Shown one piece after another: positions 33,813 through 42,838 of a DNA stretch of 64,000 nt (position 1 is its first letter; the number at the start of each line of letters is the position of its first letter). A program made the position numbers and the translations under genes. The DNA is taken from NCBI GenBank assembly GCA_023410875.1, contig JAEYPH010000039.1, positions 46,386-110,385 of the forward strand, given 5' to 3'. The notes beneath the pieces were generated by a model. The model was not told the DNA's origin and made no database searches. It was given only the letters and a program-made list of their open reading frames with translations. Origin of the DNA: Bacillota bacterium (GTDB lineage Bacteria > Bacillota > Clostridia > Christensenellales > UMGS416).

Positions 33813-34648
33813 CAGGACACCTGCGTGCGGAACAGCTTGTCCCGGTTGAAACTCCTGACCGCAAAGCGGATGAGCACCGCGTCCAACGCGAACACGCCGA
33901 TGCCGCAGGCCAGCAGCAGCGGCGTACCCAGGAACACCACGCCGCCCAGTTGACCATAGAGCAGAAACAGGATGGGCAGGATCACCAGTACACTGAGCTG
34001 CTGCGCCTCCTGAAAGCCCTTGACCTTGGCGCTGACCAGCACATTGAGGAAGACCATGAGCAGCGACAGCGCCGGCACCAGGCACAAAGCGATGGCCAGC
34101 CAATGGGGCGCCGGCGGCACCGGACGGCCAAACAGCGGCGCGCCCAGCACCATGAACTCCACAGCGAACAGCAGGAACCCGGCCCAGGAAACGGCCACTG
34201 CCGGCACGAAGGCCGCCAGCATCTTGCCCCAAAAAAGCTCCATCTCGCTCAGGGGGCTGAAGAGCAGTGTCTCCAGCGTCTTCTTCTCCTTCTCCCCCAC
34301 GAAGGCCGCCGCCGCCACGATGCTGGATACCATGACTGGCACCATCAGAAACAGCGGCGCGAAGAGATAGTTGATCATCAGATACACGAGCTGGGCGTTG
34401 ACGGAGCCGAAGTTCTCGATCTGCGAGCGCAGCGCGCCCTGGGGGATGCCGCCCAGGAACTGCTGGATGAGCTTCATGTCGTCCTGATCGCCGGCGAAAT
34501 TCACAGCGCGGCCCAGGATCAGGAACACGCCGGGCAGCACGACGACAAACAACAGCGGCACAATGAGCATGGGCACCCACATCTGCGCGCTGGACGTGAT
34601 GGCGCGGATGTCCTTGCGCATGAGCGCGACGATGGACCGACGGTTCAT
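33812..34648 (-). CDS. ABC-2 type transporter permease
   Basis: 278 residues; ATG 34648 overlaps the stop of the ATPase gene (ATGA). About six hydrophobic helices: one near residues 20-42 (PMLIVPLLFVVVLPGVFLIL), then near 95-120, 140-165, 175-200, 220-240 and 245-265. The VGEKEKKTLETLLFSPLSEMELFWGK segment is the hallmark coupling region of ABC-2 exporters of the NatB/CcmB style. Works with the ATPase at 34645-35547 as an exporter of unknown substrate. Confidence 0.92.
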   Translation of the reverse strand: MNRRSIVALMRKDIRAITSSAQMWVPMLIVPLLFVVVLPGVFLILGRAVNFAGDQDDMKLIQQFLGGIPQGALRSQIENFGSVNAQLVYLMINYLFAPLFLMVPVMVSSIVAAAAFVGEKEKKTLETLLFSPLSEMELFWGKMLAAFVPAVAVSWAGFLLFAVEFMVLGAPLFGRPVPPAPHWLAIALCLVPALSLLMVFLNVLVSAKVKGFQEAQQLSVLVILPILFLLYGQLGGVVFLGTPLLLACGIGVFALDAVLIRFAVRSFNRDKLFRTQVS

Positions 34649-35547
34649 GGCTTGACCCTCCTGATTTCGAAATAGAGCGCCTCGAGGTTGCTGTTCTCGA
34701 TCGTGGCGCCGTAGATATCCTGCCGGGCGCTGAGCGTGCGCAGGAAGGACGGAATGGATGCCTTGCCCGGCAGCCTGACGGTGAAGCCGCCGCGTACCTG
34801 CTCGCCCACCACGCCGCCGGGCAGCGCCGCCGCGGGCGTCTCCACGCGCAGCACGATCTCGGCCACATACTTGCGCTCCAGCTCCTCCAGCGTGCCGGCT
34901 TCCAGCATGCGCCCGCGATCCAGGAATACGAAGCGCGTGCAGAACTGCTCGGCTTCGGCCAGATTGTGGGTGCACACGAACACGGTGACGCCGGCGGCGT
35001 TCAGTGTGCGGACGCGTTCGATCATCTCGCGGGCGGCCTCCGGGTCCAGCCCGGAGGTGGGCTCATCCAAAAAAAGCAGATCCGGGTTGTGCACCAGCGC
35101 CTTGGCCACGGCGGCGCGCTTTTTCAGGCCGGTGCTCAAAGCGCCTACCTTGGCTTTTCGCTTTTCCGTCAGGCTGAACTGCTGCAGCAGCGTATCGATG
35201 CGGCGGGGGATGTCTGTCTCGGGTACGCCATACAGCCGGGCAAAGAAGGCCAGGTTGTCGGCCACGGTCATGCCCTCGTAGAGGTTGGCCGTCTCGGTGA
35301 GCACGCCGGAACGGGCGCGAACCTGGTTGCCCTGGCGGGTCGGGTCCATGCCGGCCACATGGATGCTGCCGCTGTCCGGCGAGAGCACGCCGTTCATCAA
35401 GCGGATGGACGTGGTCTTGCCGGAACCGTTGGGGCCCAACAGGCCCAGTATCTCGCCGCGCTGCACCTCAAAGGACATGCTGTCCACGGCCAGCAGCGTT
35501 CCGTAGCGCTTGGAAACATCCTGAAAGCGGATGATGGGTTCATTCAT
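34645..35547 (-). CDS. ABC transporter ATP-binding protein
   Basis: 300 residues with Walker A GPNGSGKTTS, signature LSTGLKKRAAVAKAL (variant of LSGGQ), Walker B LLFLDEPTSGLDP and the switch His in VCTHNLAEAEQF. The C-terminal extension (about 220-300) fits NatA-like exporters. Start preceded by GGAGGAGG; it overlaps the end of the pyrophosphatase gene by 4 bases. Confidence 0.94.
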   Translation of the reverse strand: MNEPIIRFQDVSKRYGTLLAVDSMSFEVQRGEILGLLGPNGSGKTTSIRLMNGVLSPDSGSIHVAGMDPTRQGNQVRARSGVLTETANLYEGMTVADNLAFFARLYGVPETDIPRRIDTLLQQFSLTEKRKAKVGALSTGLKKRAAVAKALVHNPDLLFLDEPTSGLDPEAAREMIERVRTLNAAGVTVFVCTHNLAEAEQFCTRFVFLDRGRMLEAGTLEELERKYVAEIVLRVETPAAALPGGVVGEQVRGGFTVRLPGKASIPSFLRTLSARQDIYGATIENSNLEALYFEIRRVKP

Positions 35548-36101
35548 GGTCTGGCCTCCTCCAGCGGTTCGGTGTTGGCGAATGCGCGCCGATAGCCTTC
35601 TATGGCGCGCTGGATGGCCGCGCGCGCCTCGGCGCGGCCCTGCACGCGCTCCACGCTGGTGGCGCCGTGCTCCAATTGTTTATAGACTTGGAAAAAATGG
35701 CCGATCTCGTTGGAAAGATGACCCGGCAGATCGGCGATGTCCTGGTAGCTGTTCATCTGCGGGTCGTTGAACGGAATGGCCAGTATCTTTTCGTCGGTTT
35801 CTTCGTCGTCAATCATCGTGATGACGCCGATGGGATAGCAGCGCACCATCGTCATCGGATAGAGCGTCTCCGCACACAGCACCAGCACATCCAGCGGGTC
35901 GCCGTCATCGCTCAAAGTGCGCGGCAGAAAGCCATAGTTGGCCGGATAATGGGTGGACGTATGCAGGATGCGGTCCAGCACCAGCAGGCCGGTGGCTTTG
36001 TCCATCTCATACTTTTGTTTGCTCCCCTTGGGAATCTCGATGACAGCCAGAAAATCTTCCGGTCTCACCCGCACGGGGTCAATGTCATGCCAGGCATTCA
36101 T
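35544..36101 (-). CDS. ppa: Inorganic pyrophosphatase (soluble family I)
   Basis: Hydrolyses pyrophosphate to two phosphates, pulling biosynthetic reactions forward. 185 residues with IEIPKGSKQKYEMDK, the active-site stretch THYPANYGFLPRTLSDDGDPLDVLVL (metal-binding Asp residues in DDGDPLD) and IPFNDPQM. ACGAGGAGCGG precedes the start. First gene of the operon that continues with an ABC exporter. Confidence 0.95.
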   Translation of the reverse strand: MNAWHDIDPVRVRPEDFLAVIEIPKGSKQKYEMDKATGLLVLDRILHTSTHYPANYGFLPRTLSDDGDPLDVLVLCAETLYPMTMVRCYPIGVITMIDDEETDEKILAIPFNDPQMNSYQDIADLPGHLSNEIGHFFQVYKQLEHGATSVERVQGRAEARAAIQRAIEGYRRAFANTEPLEEARP

Positions 36102-36147
36102 GGCCGCTCCTCGTTGTGCGCATGGATGGCGCTCAAAAGTCTATTTG

Positions 36148-36176
36148 ATTATATTACCAAACAATACCTGTGTCCA
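36148..36176 (-). promoter_or_regulatory. Promoter of the pyrophosphatase operon
   Basis: On the minus strand TGGACA (36176-36171) and TATAAT (36153-36148) with a 17-base spacer, about 45 bases before the start codon. The remainder of 36177-36375 is AT-rich and carries no recognisable gene; it must contain the promoter of the divergent lipoprotein gene. Confidence 0.75.
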
Positions 36177-36375
36177 TCCCAAGACGATTTGCACCGCCAA
36201 GCTGCCGCTCAAAACGTCGTTTTTGGCGTTTTTCTGCGCTTTAGGAGCATTTTCCATGGTGATGCACAATGGCGGCCATTTCCATATTTGCATTTGTTTT
36301 AAACTACCTAAAAAGATACTTAGATGCTACGATATTTAGCGAAATCATTACTATTTGACCGAGGATGTGTGGACC

Positions 36376-37689
36376 ATGAAACATTTGACCAAAGCGACAG
36401 TCCTGCTGGCGCTGTGCGTCGTTGTGTCCGGCTGTGCCTGGGCTGGAGGCGTGATCGCGCCTCTTCTGCCGGGCCGGACCGGAGCGCCGGATCTGCAAAC
36501 CGGCACGGCCACAGCGACGCTGGAACCCACCCCGAGCGACACACCAACCGAGACTCCCACGGCGACACCCACCGCCACGCCTTCGCCCACGCCGGCAGAC
36601 CCTTACCCCGTGCTCAAGCGTTATAACAGCCAGATGCCCCCGGCGCTGGTTGTGAACCTGGCCTATGACAATTACGCGACGCCGCTGGACTACTACGTGG
36701 CGCTCAAGTCCGCGAATCTGCGCGCCGCCCCCGATGCCAAGGCCAAAAAGCTGCAGAGCGTATCCGCCGGCGAGCGCTTCGTGCTGGTGGCGCAGGTGCA
36801 GGGCGCCGACGGCAAGACGCCCTGGTTCCACGTGCGTTACAGCGACAAGAAAGGCGAGCACGACGCCTATGTGCTCAGTTCCACCGGGCGTGACCGCTCC
36901 TTCCGCCTGGGCAGTATGCTTTCGCGCATCCAGGCGCTGGAAGCGGTGGCCGACCGGGAGAACACCGTGTTCATCCGCAACTACAAAAACCGCAACGGCA
37001 AGCCGCCGGCCTTGGTCAACGGTTCACCGGTGGATGAGATCGGCTACAACCGCTCCCAGAGCGCGCCGGCCTATCGCGACGCACAAAAGTCCAGCTTCAC
37101 CTATGTGCCCGACGGCATGCTGGGCCAGCGCCTGGGCTCTGCGGACGGCATGTCCCTGGTCTACTTCCCGTCGCTGGGCGACGAGCGCTGGGTTCCCGAC
37201 AAATACCTAAGCTCCAAGCCCGATTCCGGCGAGGACGCCATCGCAGAGCTGACGCAGGCCATCGTCGTGGATCGCGAGTACCAGAACATCGCCGTTTTTG
37301 AAAAGCGCAATGGCGTCTGGACGCTGCTTTCCATGAACTTCATCTCCACCGGCAAGAACGGGGGCTATTCGCTGCCCACGCCGCTGGGCGACTTCATGGC
37401 GCAGGATCGTGTCAGCAAATTCTATTATTACAAGGACGGCACCAAGATCATCGATGGTTACGCGCCGTGGGGCATCCGGTTCTGCGGCGGCGGTTATCTG
37501 CACGGTGTGCCCCGCTCCATCCACTACGACGCCAACGGCAAGAGGGTGCTGCCCGCTCCCGCCGAAGGGCTGCGCTCATTGGGCACCACGCCGCAATCTC
37601 ATATGTGCGTGCGCAATTACACCAGTCACGCCAAATTCATGTACGACTGGACGAAGATTGGCAGCGCAGCGGTCCTTGTGATGGAATAA
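36376..37689 (+). CDS. Lipoprotein L,D-transpeptidase with SH3-like domain
   Basis: Cell-wall enzyme of 437 residues. Lipobox VSGC (Cys20) followed by a Thr/Pro-rich spacer to about residue 80, a bacterial SH3-like domain (ANLRAAPDAKAKKLQSVSAGE to about 175), and a C-terminal YkuD catalytic domain with GYLHGVP and SHMCVRN (catalytic Cys; the usual SHGCVR has Gly). ATG 36376 follows GAGGATG. Likely anchored outside the membrane and forming 3-3 peptidoglycan cross-links or attaching proteins. Confidence 0.87.
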   Translation: MKHLTKATVLLALCVVVSGCAWAGGVIAPLLPGRTGAPDLQTGTATATLEPTPSDTPTETPTATPTATPSPTPADPYPVLKRYNSQMPPALVVNLAYDNYATPLDYYVALKSANLRAAPDAKAKKLQSVSAGERFVLVAQVQGADGKTPWFHVRYSDKKGEHDAYVLSSTGRDRSFRLGSMLSRIQALEAVADRENTVFIRNYKNRNGKPPALVNGSPVDEIGYNRSQSAPAYRDAQKSSFTYVPDGMLGQRLGSADGMSLVYFPSLGDERWVPDKYLSSKPDSGEDAIAELTQAIVVDREYQNIAVFEKRNGVWTLLSMNFISTGKNGGYSLPTPLGDFMAQDRVSKFYYYKDGTKIIDGYAPWGIRFCGGGYLHGVPRSIHYDANGKRVLPAPAEGLRSLGTTPQSHMCVRNYTSHAKFMYDWTKIGSAAVLVME

Positions 37690-37706
37690 TACAAGCTTTT
37701 ATGAAT

Positions 37707-37739
37707 GACCGGCGACGAAAACCGCCGGTCATTTTATTT
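37707..37739 (+). terminator. Intrinsic terminator of the L,D-transpeptidase gene
   Basis: GACCGGCG (37707-37714) pairs with CGCCGGTC (37723-37730), followed by ATTTTATTT. Confidence 0.85.
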
Positions 37740-37940
37740 ATTATAGCTGCATTTGCAACTTTATTTTGATGTGCGAATCATCGGACAACGCAAGCAATTC
37801 CTCGATTTTTTGGCGCTTGTCAATCATTTCATAGGGAATAAGCTGGCAATAAAGTTGCATTTGCAAGTCATATTGCGTTATCATAATGCTCACAAAGGAA
37901 CGAAACAAACGCTTGCGCAATACAAAACAGGAGGTACACA

Positions 37941-38558
37941 ATGAAACGTTTGTTCAAACCGATGCTTTGCGTCGCCGCAGCGGCGGTGCTGTCCTTGTCG
38001 ATGATGCAGACGGCTTTTGCTGCGTCGTTCAAGTACTATTCGGTTTTCCCGTCGTCAAAATACAGCACGACGAGCAAGAATACGACGACCAACGCCACGA
38101 CCACAAAGACGGCGCTGAAGAGCACGGCCAGCCAGAGCACGACCAAGTCCACCACGAGCAGTACGTCGGCTTCCACGGCCAGCGGCAACACCTCGGCGGA
38201 AAGCCAGATGCTCAGCATGATCAATGAGGATCGCGCCGATGCCGGCCTGAAGCCGCTCAAGGCCGACAGCGGCCTGCGCAGCGGCGCGCTCAAGCACAGC
38301 CAGGATATGGCGAAGAACAACTTCTTCTCCCATACGTCGCCGACCAACGGAACCTTCTCCCAGCGCGCGTCCGGCGCCGGAGCAAGCGCCGAGAACATCG
38401 CGATGTACGGCTCCGTTGCCAAGGCTCACGCTGGCCTAATGGGCTCCGAAGGCCACCGCAAGAACCTGATGAACGCCAGCTACACGCGCATTGGCATCGG
38501 GATCGTATACAACTCCAGCAAGGGAGCGTACTACATCACCCAATGGTTTGGCAGATAA
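37941..38558 (+). CDS. Secreted CAP-domain (SCP/YkwD-like) protein
   Basis: 205 residues with a classical signal peptide (cleavage after about residue 27, AFA), a Thr/Ser-rich spacer (about 35-90), and a CAP domain: MLSMINEDRADAGLKPLKAD, ALKHSQDMAKNNFFSHTSP, AENIAMYGS, GSEGHRKNLMNASYTRIGIG. These are the conserved motifs of YkwD-like proteins found on Bacillota surfaces and spores. ACAGGAGGT precedes the start. The 250-base AT-rich region upstream contains inverted repeats (GCAACTTTATT 37754-37764 and AATAAAGTTGC 37848-37858) that may be regulatory. Confidence 0.93.
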   Translation: MKRLFKPMLCVAAAAVLSLSMMQTAFAASFKYYSVFPSSKYSTTSKNTTTNATTTKTALKSTASQSTTKSTTSSTSASTASGNTSAESQMLSMINEDRADAGLKPLKADSGLRSGALKHSQDMAKNNFFSHTSPTNGTFSQRASGAGASAENIAMYGSVAKAHAGLMGSEGHRKNLMNASYTRIGIGIVYNSSKGAYYITQWFGR

Positions 38559-38601
38559 ATCAAGCAGACGTTGATCCGGTAACCACACATAGTCCACACA
38601 G

Positions 38602-38632
38602 AAAACCCGCCTGTGAAGCCAGGCGGGTTTCA
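38602..38632. terminator. Bidirectional intrinsic terminator
   Basis: AAACCCGCCTG (38603-38613) and CAGGCGGGTTT (38620-38630), 11-bp perfect stem with a six-base loop between the convergent CAP gene and UroD-like gene. Confidence 0.88.
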
Positions 38633-38680
38633 TCATTTGCTCGATTGATCCGGCAAGGCGACAGAGCGCCGAAGGGCGTG

Positions 38681-39727
38681 TCAGTCTCCTCTGAGCTTGC
38701 GTACGGTCTCGTTCATCAAAACATAATTGTCCAACGGTATATAGCTGGGCACCGAGTTGCCGGTGCCGAAGGCGAAGCCCGGATAGCGCGAGCCCTCGGT
38801 GAACAGCTCCGCGCTCACGCGACGGATGTCGTCGGCGCTGCCGCGGGTCAGCAGGTCCACATCAATGCCGCCGAAGATCGCGATGCGCTGGCCATAGCGC
38901 TCCAGCCACAGGCCCAGCGGCGCGATGACATCCTCGTTGGAATGCTTGGCGTCTATACCGGCGTCTATGAGCGCATCCATGACCGGGAAAATGCAGCCGC
39001 AGCTGTGCAGCAGGAAAGGCTTGTCATGGGCGTGAGCCAGGGCGGTGATGCGACGATAGCCCGGCACGATATGGTCAATGAGGTCCTGCGGTGCCAGCAG
39101 CGTGGCATTTTTGAAACCCATGTCGTCGCCGATGCGAGCGATGGTCAGCAGATGGCCCCAGCGGGGCAGGAACTGAGTCCAGATGTCCTCCAGCATCCGC
39201 GCGCAGCGGTCCAGCAGCGCCGTGTAGAGCTCCGGGTCATCATAACGCATCAGGCACAAGCCCACATATCCGGCGAGCTCCTGGGCGCATTCCAGTATGC
39301 CGTTGCCCACGCCGCCCACCACGCCCAGCCCCGCCGGCAGTGATTTTTCCAGAGCAGCGAAATTGGCATCGAACTGCTGAAAATAGAGCTTCGGAATCTC
39401 CTGCCAAGGGTAACGTTCCAGATCAGCCATGGTCTGTATGGCGCTCTCATGATGCTCATCCAGCAAGCCGCCGCCACCGGGCAGCAGGCCGCCCACGCAG
39501 CACTCGTAGCACATGGCATCATAGCCCATGGCGATGAAGAACTCCGCCATGTTTGCCACACCCTGGGCTCGGTCGGAGGAGTCGCCGCCCAGCAGCGCGC
39601 CGATGGGCTTGCCGATGATGCGCTCCATGATGCCGGCGTCTATGACATGGTCATATAGAGGAATTCGCTCCGGGCGCTGGCGCAGCGCCGCGCGGCGCAG
39701 ATTGTTGGCATTGGGCTCAAAGGACAT
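38681..39727 (-). CDS. UroD-fold protein (uroporphyrinogen decarboxylase/MtaA superfamily)
   Basis: 348 residues, GGAGGT before the start. Typical beginning ANNLRRAALRQRPERIPLYDHVID and the family motif FLLHSCGCIFPVMDALIDAGIDAKH, with the His-x-Cys zinc pair of MtaA-like methyltransferases. The usual third Cys region near the C terminus reads FGTGNSVPSYIPLDNY without cysteine. It lies 82 bases downstream of an AraC regulator on the same strand. Role unknown; probably not heme synthesis because no other heme gene is present. Confidence 0.85.
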   Translation of the reverse strand: MSFEPNANNLRRAALRQRPERIPLYDHVIDAGIMERIIGKPIGALLGGDSSDRAQGVANMAEFFIAMGYDAMCYECCVGGLLPGGGGLLDEHHESAIQTMADLERYPWQEIPKLYFQQFDANFAALEKSLPAGLGVVGGVGNGILECAQELAGYVGLCLMRYDDPELYTALLDRCARMLEDIWTQFLPRWGHLLTIARIGDDMGFKNATLLAPQDLIDHIVPGYRRITALAHAHDKPFLLHSCGCIFPVMDALIDAGIDAKHSNEDVIAPLGLWLERYGQRIAIFGGIDVDLLTRGSADDIRRVSAELFTEGSRYPGFAFGTGNSVPSYIPLDNYVLMNETVRKLRGD

Positions 39728-39809
39728 GCCGATACCTCCGGTTGTTACATGGTGTACTCAGGGTAAGAATAGAGTTCCCGCTTTCGCTTGTCAATATCAT
39801 CATTTTCAT

Positions 39810-40646
39810 TTATGAGTTGCGATATTGCGCAGGCGTAACGCCCTCAGCGCGATGGAATTGGTGGATGAAGTTGCTCGGATGAGCAAACCCCGAGCGACGG
39901 GCGACCTCGCCCACGCTCCACTCGGTGTAGCGCAGCATCTCCTTGGCCTTCATGATGCGCACGCGCTTGAGGTATTCCTGAGGCGTGACGCCGGTGTGGG
40001 CCTTGAACAGCCGCGTCAGGTGCGCAGGGTGCAGATAAAGCTCGCTGCTGATGGCCTTGAGCGACAGCGGCTGGCCGTATCCGGCCTCCAGGCGGTCCTT
40101 GAGCCGCCTCACCGCCTCGCGGGGTGCGGCGCGGCCGGGTTGAAAGCCCAACAGCAGCTCGTGGAGCACGTCGCCAACAATGCGAGAGGCATGCACTTCG
40201 AACTGGGGCTCCTGCCGGTTTTTAAGGAGCAGCAGCTCTTCCACGGCGGCGGCGATCTCCCCCTGGCGGGCGCCCATGGGGAACACCGCCGGGCAGGCCG
40301 AGCGCAAATGCTCCAGCAGCGGCGCGCACAGCCCGCCGCAATGCATCCAGTAGAACTCCCAACTGCCGCCGGGAGGCACGCCATATTCCCTGGCCTGCTC
40401 GGGCGCCACGATGGTGGCCGTGCCCTCGCCCAGCGCATGCTCGCAACCATCCATGCGCAGATAGCCGCTGCCCTCCATGGTCAGCAGCAGCAGCCAGGTG
40501 TCGCAACGGTCCAGCGTGATGCGGTATTTGTCGTTGCAGCGGTGCCAGCCGGCGGAGCTCACATAGTTTAGTTGCTGCAGCGCCGTCTGGGTGGGCAGAT
40601 GCCCCATCAGGCGCACCTGGCCGAATTCGCCGTCCACATGATACAT
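39810..40646 (-). CDS. AraC-family transcriptional regulator
   Basis: 278 residues: an N-terminal cupin-like sensing domain (about 20-130, GEGTATIVAPEQAREYGVPPG), and a C-terminal AraC DNA-binding domain (LSLKAISSELYLHPAHLTRLFKAHTG, then WSVGEVARRSGFAHPSNFIHQFHRAEG, ending TPAQYRNS). Located between a same-strand UroD-like gene (38681) and a divergent one (40775), so it probably controls both in response to a sugar or related effector. Confidence 0.93.
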   Translation of the reverse strand: MYHVDGEFGQVRLMGHLPTQTALQQLNYVSSAGWHRCNDKYRITLDRCDTWLLLLTMEGSGYLRMDGCEHALGEGTATIVAPEQAREYGVPPGGSWEFYWMHCGGLCAPLLEHLRSACPAVFPMGARQGEIAAAVEELLLLKNRQEPQFEVHASRIVGDVLHELLLGFQPGRAAPREAVRRLKDRLEAGYGQPLSLKAISSELYLHPAHLTRLFKAHTGVTPQEYLKRVRIMKAKEMLRYTEWSVGEVARRSGFAHPSNFIHQFHRAEGVTPAQYRNS

Positions 40647-40774
40647 GGGCGCACCCCGATATCAAAAATATGACTTTTTATTGGTGTTCTGTCGCGTGTC
40701 ATTCTAGCATCGTTGACGGTGCGCCGTCAAAGGCATATCATGGGGGCGGACAGATCGACGGAGGAGCAAAACAC

Positions 40775-41842
40775 ATGACACAGATGACCAGTTATGAGCG
40801 TTTCAAAAGGATGTTCGAACACCGGGAGGCTGACCGCGTGCCCATCATAGACGGCCCCTGGCAGGGCACCATCGCCCGGTGGCACCGCGAGGGCATGCCC
40901 GAGGGCGTGGACTGGCGGGACTACTTCGCCGTGGACAAACTGGAGCGCGTCGGCATCGACATCTCGCCCCGCTATGAGGCCAAGGTCATCGAGGACGCCG
41001 CCGACTACACGATCTACACGTCCGGTTGGGGCGTCACGATGAAGCAGTTCAAGGAGATGGATTCCACGCCGGAGTTCCTGGACTTCACGGTGACGACACC
41101 CGAAGCCTGGGAGCAGGCCAAGGCGCGCATGACGCCGCAACGCGACCGCGTGAACTGGAAATACTTGGAGGAAAACTACCCCAAGTGGCGCGCCGAGGGT
41201 CGCTGGGTGGAGGCGGGCTTCTGGTTCGGCTTCGACGTGACCCACAGCTGGATGGTGGGCACCGAGACGCTGCTGGTGGCGATGATGGAGGAGCCCGAGT
41301 GGGTCAAGGACATGTTCAACCACTATCTGGACATGAGCATTGCCCATTTCGACATGATGTGGGACGCCGGCTATCGCTTTGACGCCATCCACTGGTATGA
41401 TGACATGGGCTACAAGCACACGCCGTTCTTCTCGCCGCGGATGTACCGCGAGCTGCTGCAGCCCTACCACAAGCGCGCCTGCGAATGGGCCCACGCCAAG
41501 GGCATCTACACGCACCTGCACTCCTGCGGCTTCATACAGCCGCTGCTGGAGGATGTGCTGGCCGCCGGCGTGGATTGCCTGAACCCCATCGAAGTGAAGG
41601 CCGGCATGGACCCTCTGGCTCTCAAGGCCCAATACGGCGACCGCCTGGTGCTCCACGGCGGCATCAACGCCGTGCTGTGGGACCATAAAGATCAGATCAT
41701 CGCGGAGATCGAGCAGGTGGTGCCGGCGCTCAAGCAGAATGGCGGCTTCATCTTCTCGTCGGATCACTCCATCCCCCACTCGGTCAGCCTGGACAACTTC
41801 CGGGCCATCGTAGACAAGGTGAAGGAACTGGGAGCATACTAA
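40775..41842 (+). CDS. UroD-fold protein (uroporphyrinogen decarboxylase/MtaA superfamily)
   Basis: 355 residues; ATG 40775 follows GGAGGAG. N terminus MTSYERFKRMFEHREADRVPIID is the classic family start; the central motif YTHLHSCGFIQPLLEDVLAAGVDCLNPIE carries His-x-Cys, and the C-terminal segment FSSDHSIPHSVSLDNF replaces the usual cysteine-containing loop. Divergent from the AraC gene with 128 bases between. Function unknown; predicted cytoplasmic. Confidence 0.87.
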   Translation: MTQMTSYERFKRMFEHREADRVPIIDGPWQGTIARWHREGMPEGVDWRDYFAVDKLERVGIDISPRYEAKVIEDAADYTIYTSGWGVTMKQFKEMDSTPEFLDFTVTTPEAWEQAKARMTPQRDRVNWKYLEENYPKWRAEGRWVEAGFWFGFDVTHSWMVGTETLLVAMMEEPEWVKDMFNHYLDMSIAHFDMMWDAGYRFDAIHWYDDMGYKHTPFFSPRMYRELLQPYHKRACEWAHAKGIYTHLHSCGFIQPLLEDVLAAGVDCLNPIEVKAGMDPLALKAQYGDRLVLHGGINAVLWDHKDQIIAEIEQVVPALKQNGGFIFSSDHSIPHSVSLDNFRAIVDKVKELGAY

Positions 41843-41852
41843 AGGACATGTC

Positions 41853-41887
41853 AAAACGCCGCAGTCAGCGATGGCTGCGGCGTTTTT
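41853..41887. terminator. Bidirectional intrinsic terminator
   Basis: AAAACGCCGCAG (41853-41864) pairs with CTGCGGCGTTTT (41875-41886), a 12-bp stem between convergent genes ending at 41842 and 41895. Confidence 0.9.
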
Positions 41888-41894
41888 CGTGCTT

Positions 41895-42668
41895 TCAATG
41901 CTTTTCCAGCGTCTCGGCGGTGATCCCCTTTGTAGCAAAATCCTCGGCGGTGTCGCAGAAGGTCAGCTTGCCGTAGAGCCGGCGGTTGTCGATGTATTGC
42001 GGGATGCCCTTCTTGCGCATCGTGTCGCTGAATATCACGTAATCGTACCGTCCGGAGCCGTCGATGTAGGACGCGTGTTCCAGAACCTCCCGGCGCACGA
42101 GATACGTGCAGTGGATCACATCCACCTGGATGAGCCCCTTGGCCTTCTGGTAGAGGATGTCGTAATACTGCGGAGACGACTTGTAGTAGCCGTTGCTGTC
42201 GGTCAGGTGATGGTAATTGGCGTAGAAGCTCCTCATGTCGTCGCCGTTGCGCAGCAGCGGCCCCACGACAGGAAGGCCGGTGTTCATCAGCGTCTCTATC
42301 GTGTCCGGCACGATGAAGTTGTCGCAGTCGGCGATGAAATAGTGCGTGTTGCGGGCCTTGGCCCAGGCAACGGATTCCTGGCGCAGTCGGCACAGCGCCT
42401 GCAGGCGCACCGAGTTCCACTCGTGGGGGCTGTAGTCCTGCACGCGTTCGGGCACATCCTCGGCGTTCCAGTAGATCTCCGCATAGCGGGGCCGAACGCG
42501 CTCAATCCAGTCGCGCAGGATGGCCTCGGTGTTGTCACGATTGTTGTTGGTGCGCACATACAGGTGGATCAGCGACGCCGGATAGGTCTGCCGCTCGATA
42601 CACTGCAGATACAGCGGCAACAGATGCGCCTTGTCCTTAGCCAGGATGGCTACGGTGATAGGGTCCAT
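41895..42668 (-). CDS. Glycosyltransferase family 2-like protein
   Basis: 257 residues with the GT-A fold pattern: VAILAKDKAHLLPLYLQCIERQ at the N terminus, RTNNNRDNT, and the nucleotide-sugar motif FIADCDNFIVPDT (DCD, DxD-type). ATG 42668 follows AAAGGAAGG; a longer start has no site. The middle (YYKSSPQYYDILYQKAKG) is seen in collagen-galactosyltransferase-like and related short GTs. Donor and acceptor unknown. Alone between two terminators. Confidence 0.85.
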   Translation of the reverse strand: MDPITVAILAKDKAHLLPLYLQCIERQTYPASLIHLYVRTNNNRDNTEAILRDWIERVRPRYAEIYWNAEDVPERVQDYSPHEWNSVRLQALCRLRQESVAWAKARNTHYFIADCDNFIVPDTIETLMNTGLPVVGPLLRNGDDMRSFYANYHHLTDSNGYYKSSPQYYDILYQKAKGLIQVDVIHCTYLVRREVLEHASYIDGSGRYDYVIFSDTMRKKGIPQYIDNRRLYGKLTFCDTAEDFATKGITAETLEKH

Positions 42669-42792
42669 GGGTGCCTTCCTTTCTGGCCGGCAGCGCCGGG
42701 CGAGGGCAAGCCAGGCTGGGGCTGTGCCCAATTCCATACACTGTATGCGGTTGGCCGGCAGATTGCCGCTTGCCCACGCCCATAGACGGCGT

Positions 42793-42823
42793 AAAAACGC
42801 CGCGACCCAAAGGCCGCGGCGTT
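42793..42823 (-). terminator. Intrinsic terminator of the GH116 gene
   Basis: On the minus strand AACGCCGCG (42823-42815) pairs with CGCGGCGTT (42804-42796), followed by T residues (42795-42793). Confidence 0.85.
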
Positions 42824-42838
42824 TGGCTATTATTTGGT

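Noticed and set aside
37741..37941. 66-codon minus-strand frame before the CAP gene
   Set aside because: No ribosome binding site or recognisable motif; the region fits better as the AT-rich promoter of the CAP gene with inverted repeats.
38681..39727. hemE (heme biosynthesis) for the UroD-like genes
   Set aside because: No other heme genes; five divergent paralogues and loss of typical active-site patterns argue against it.
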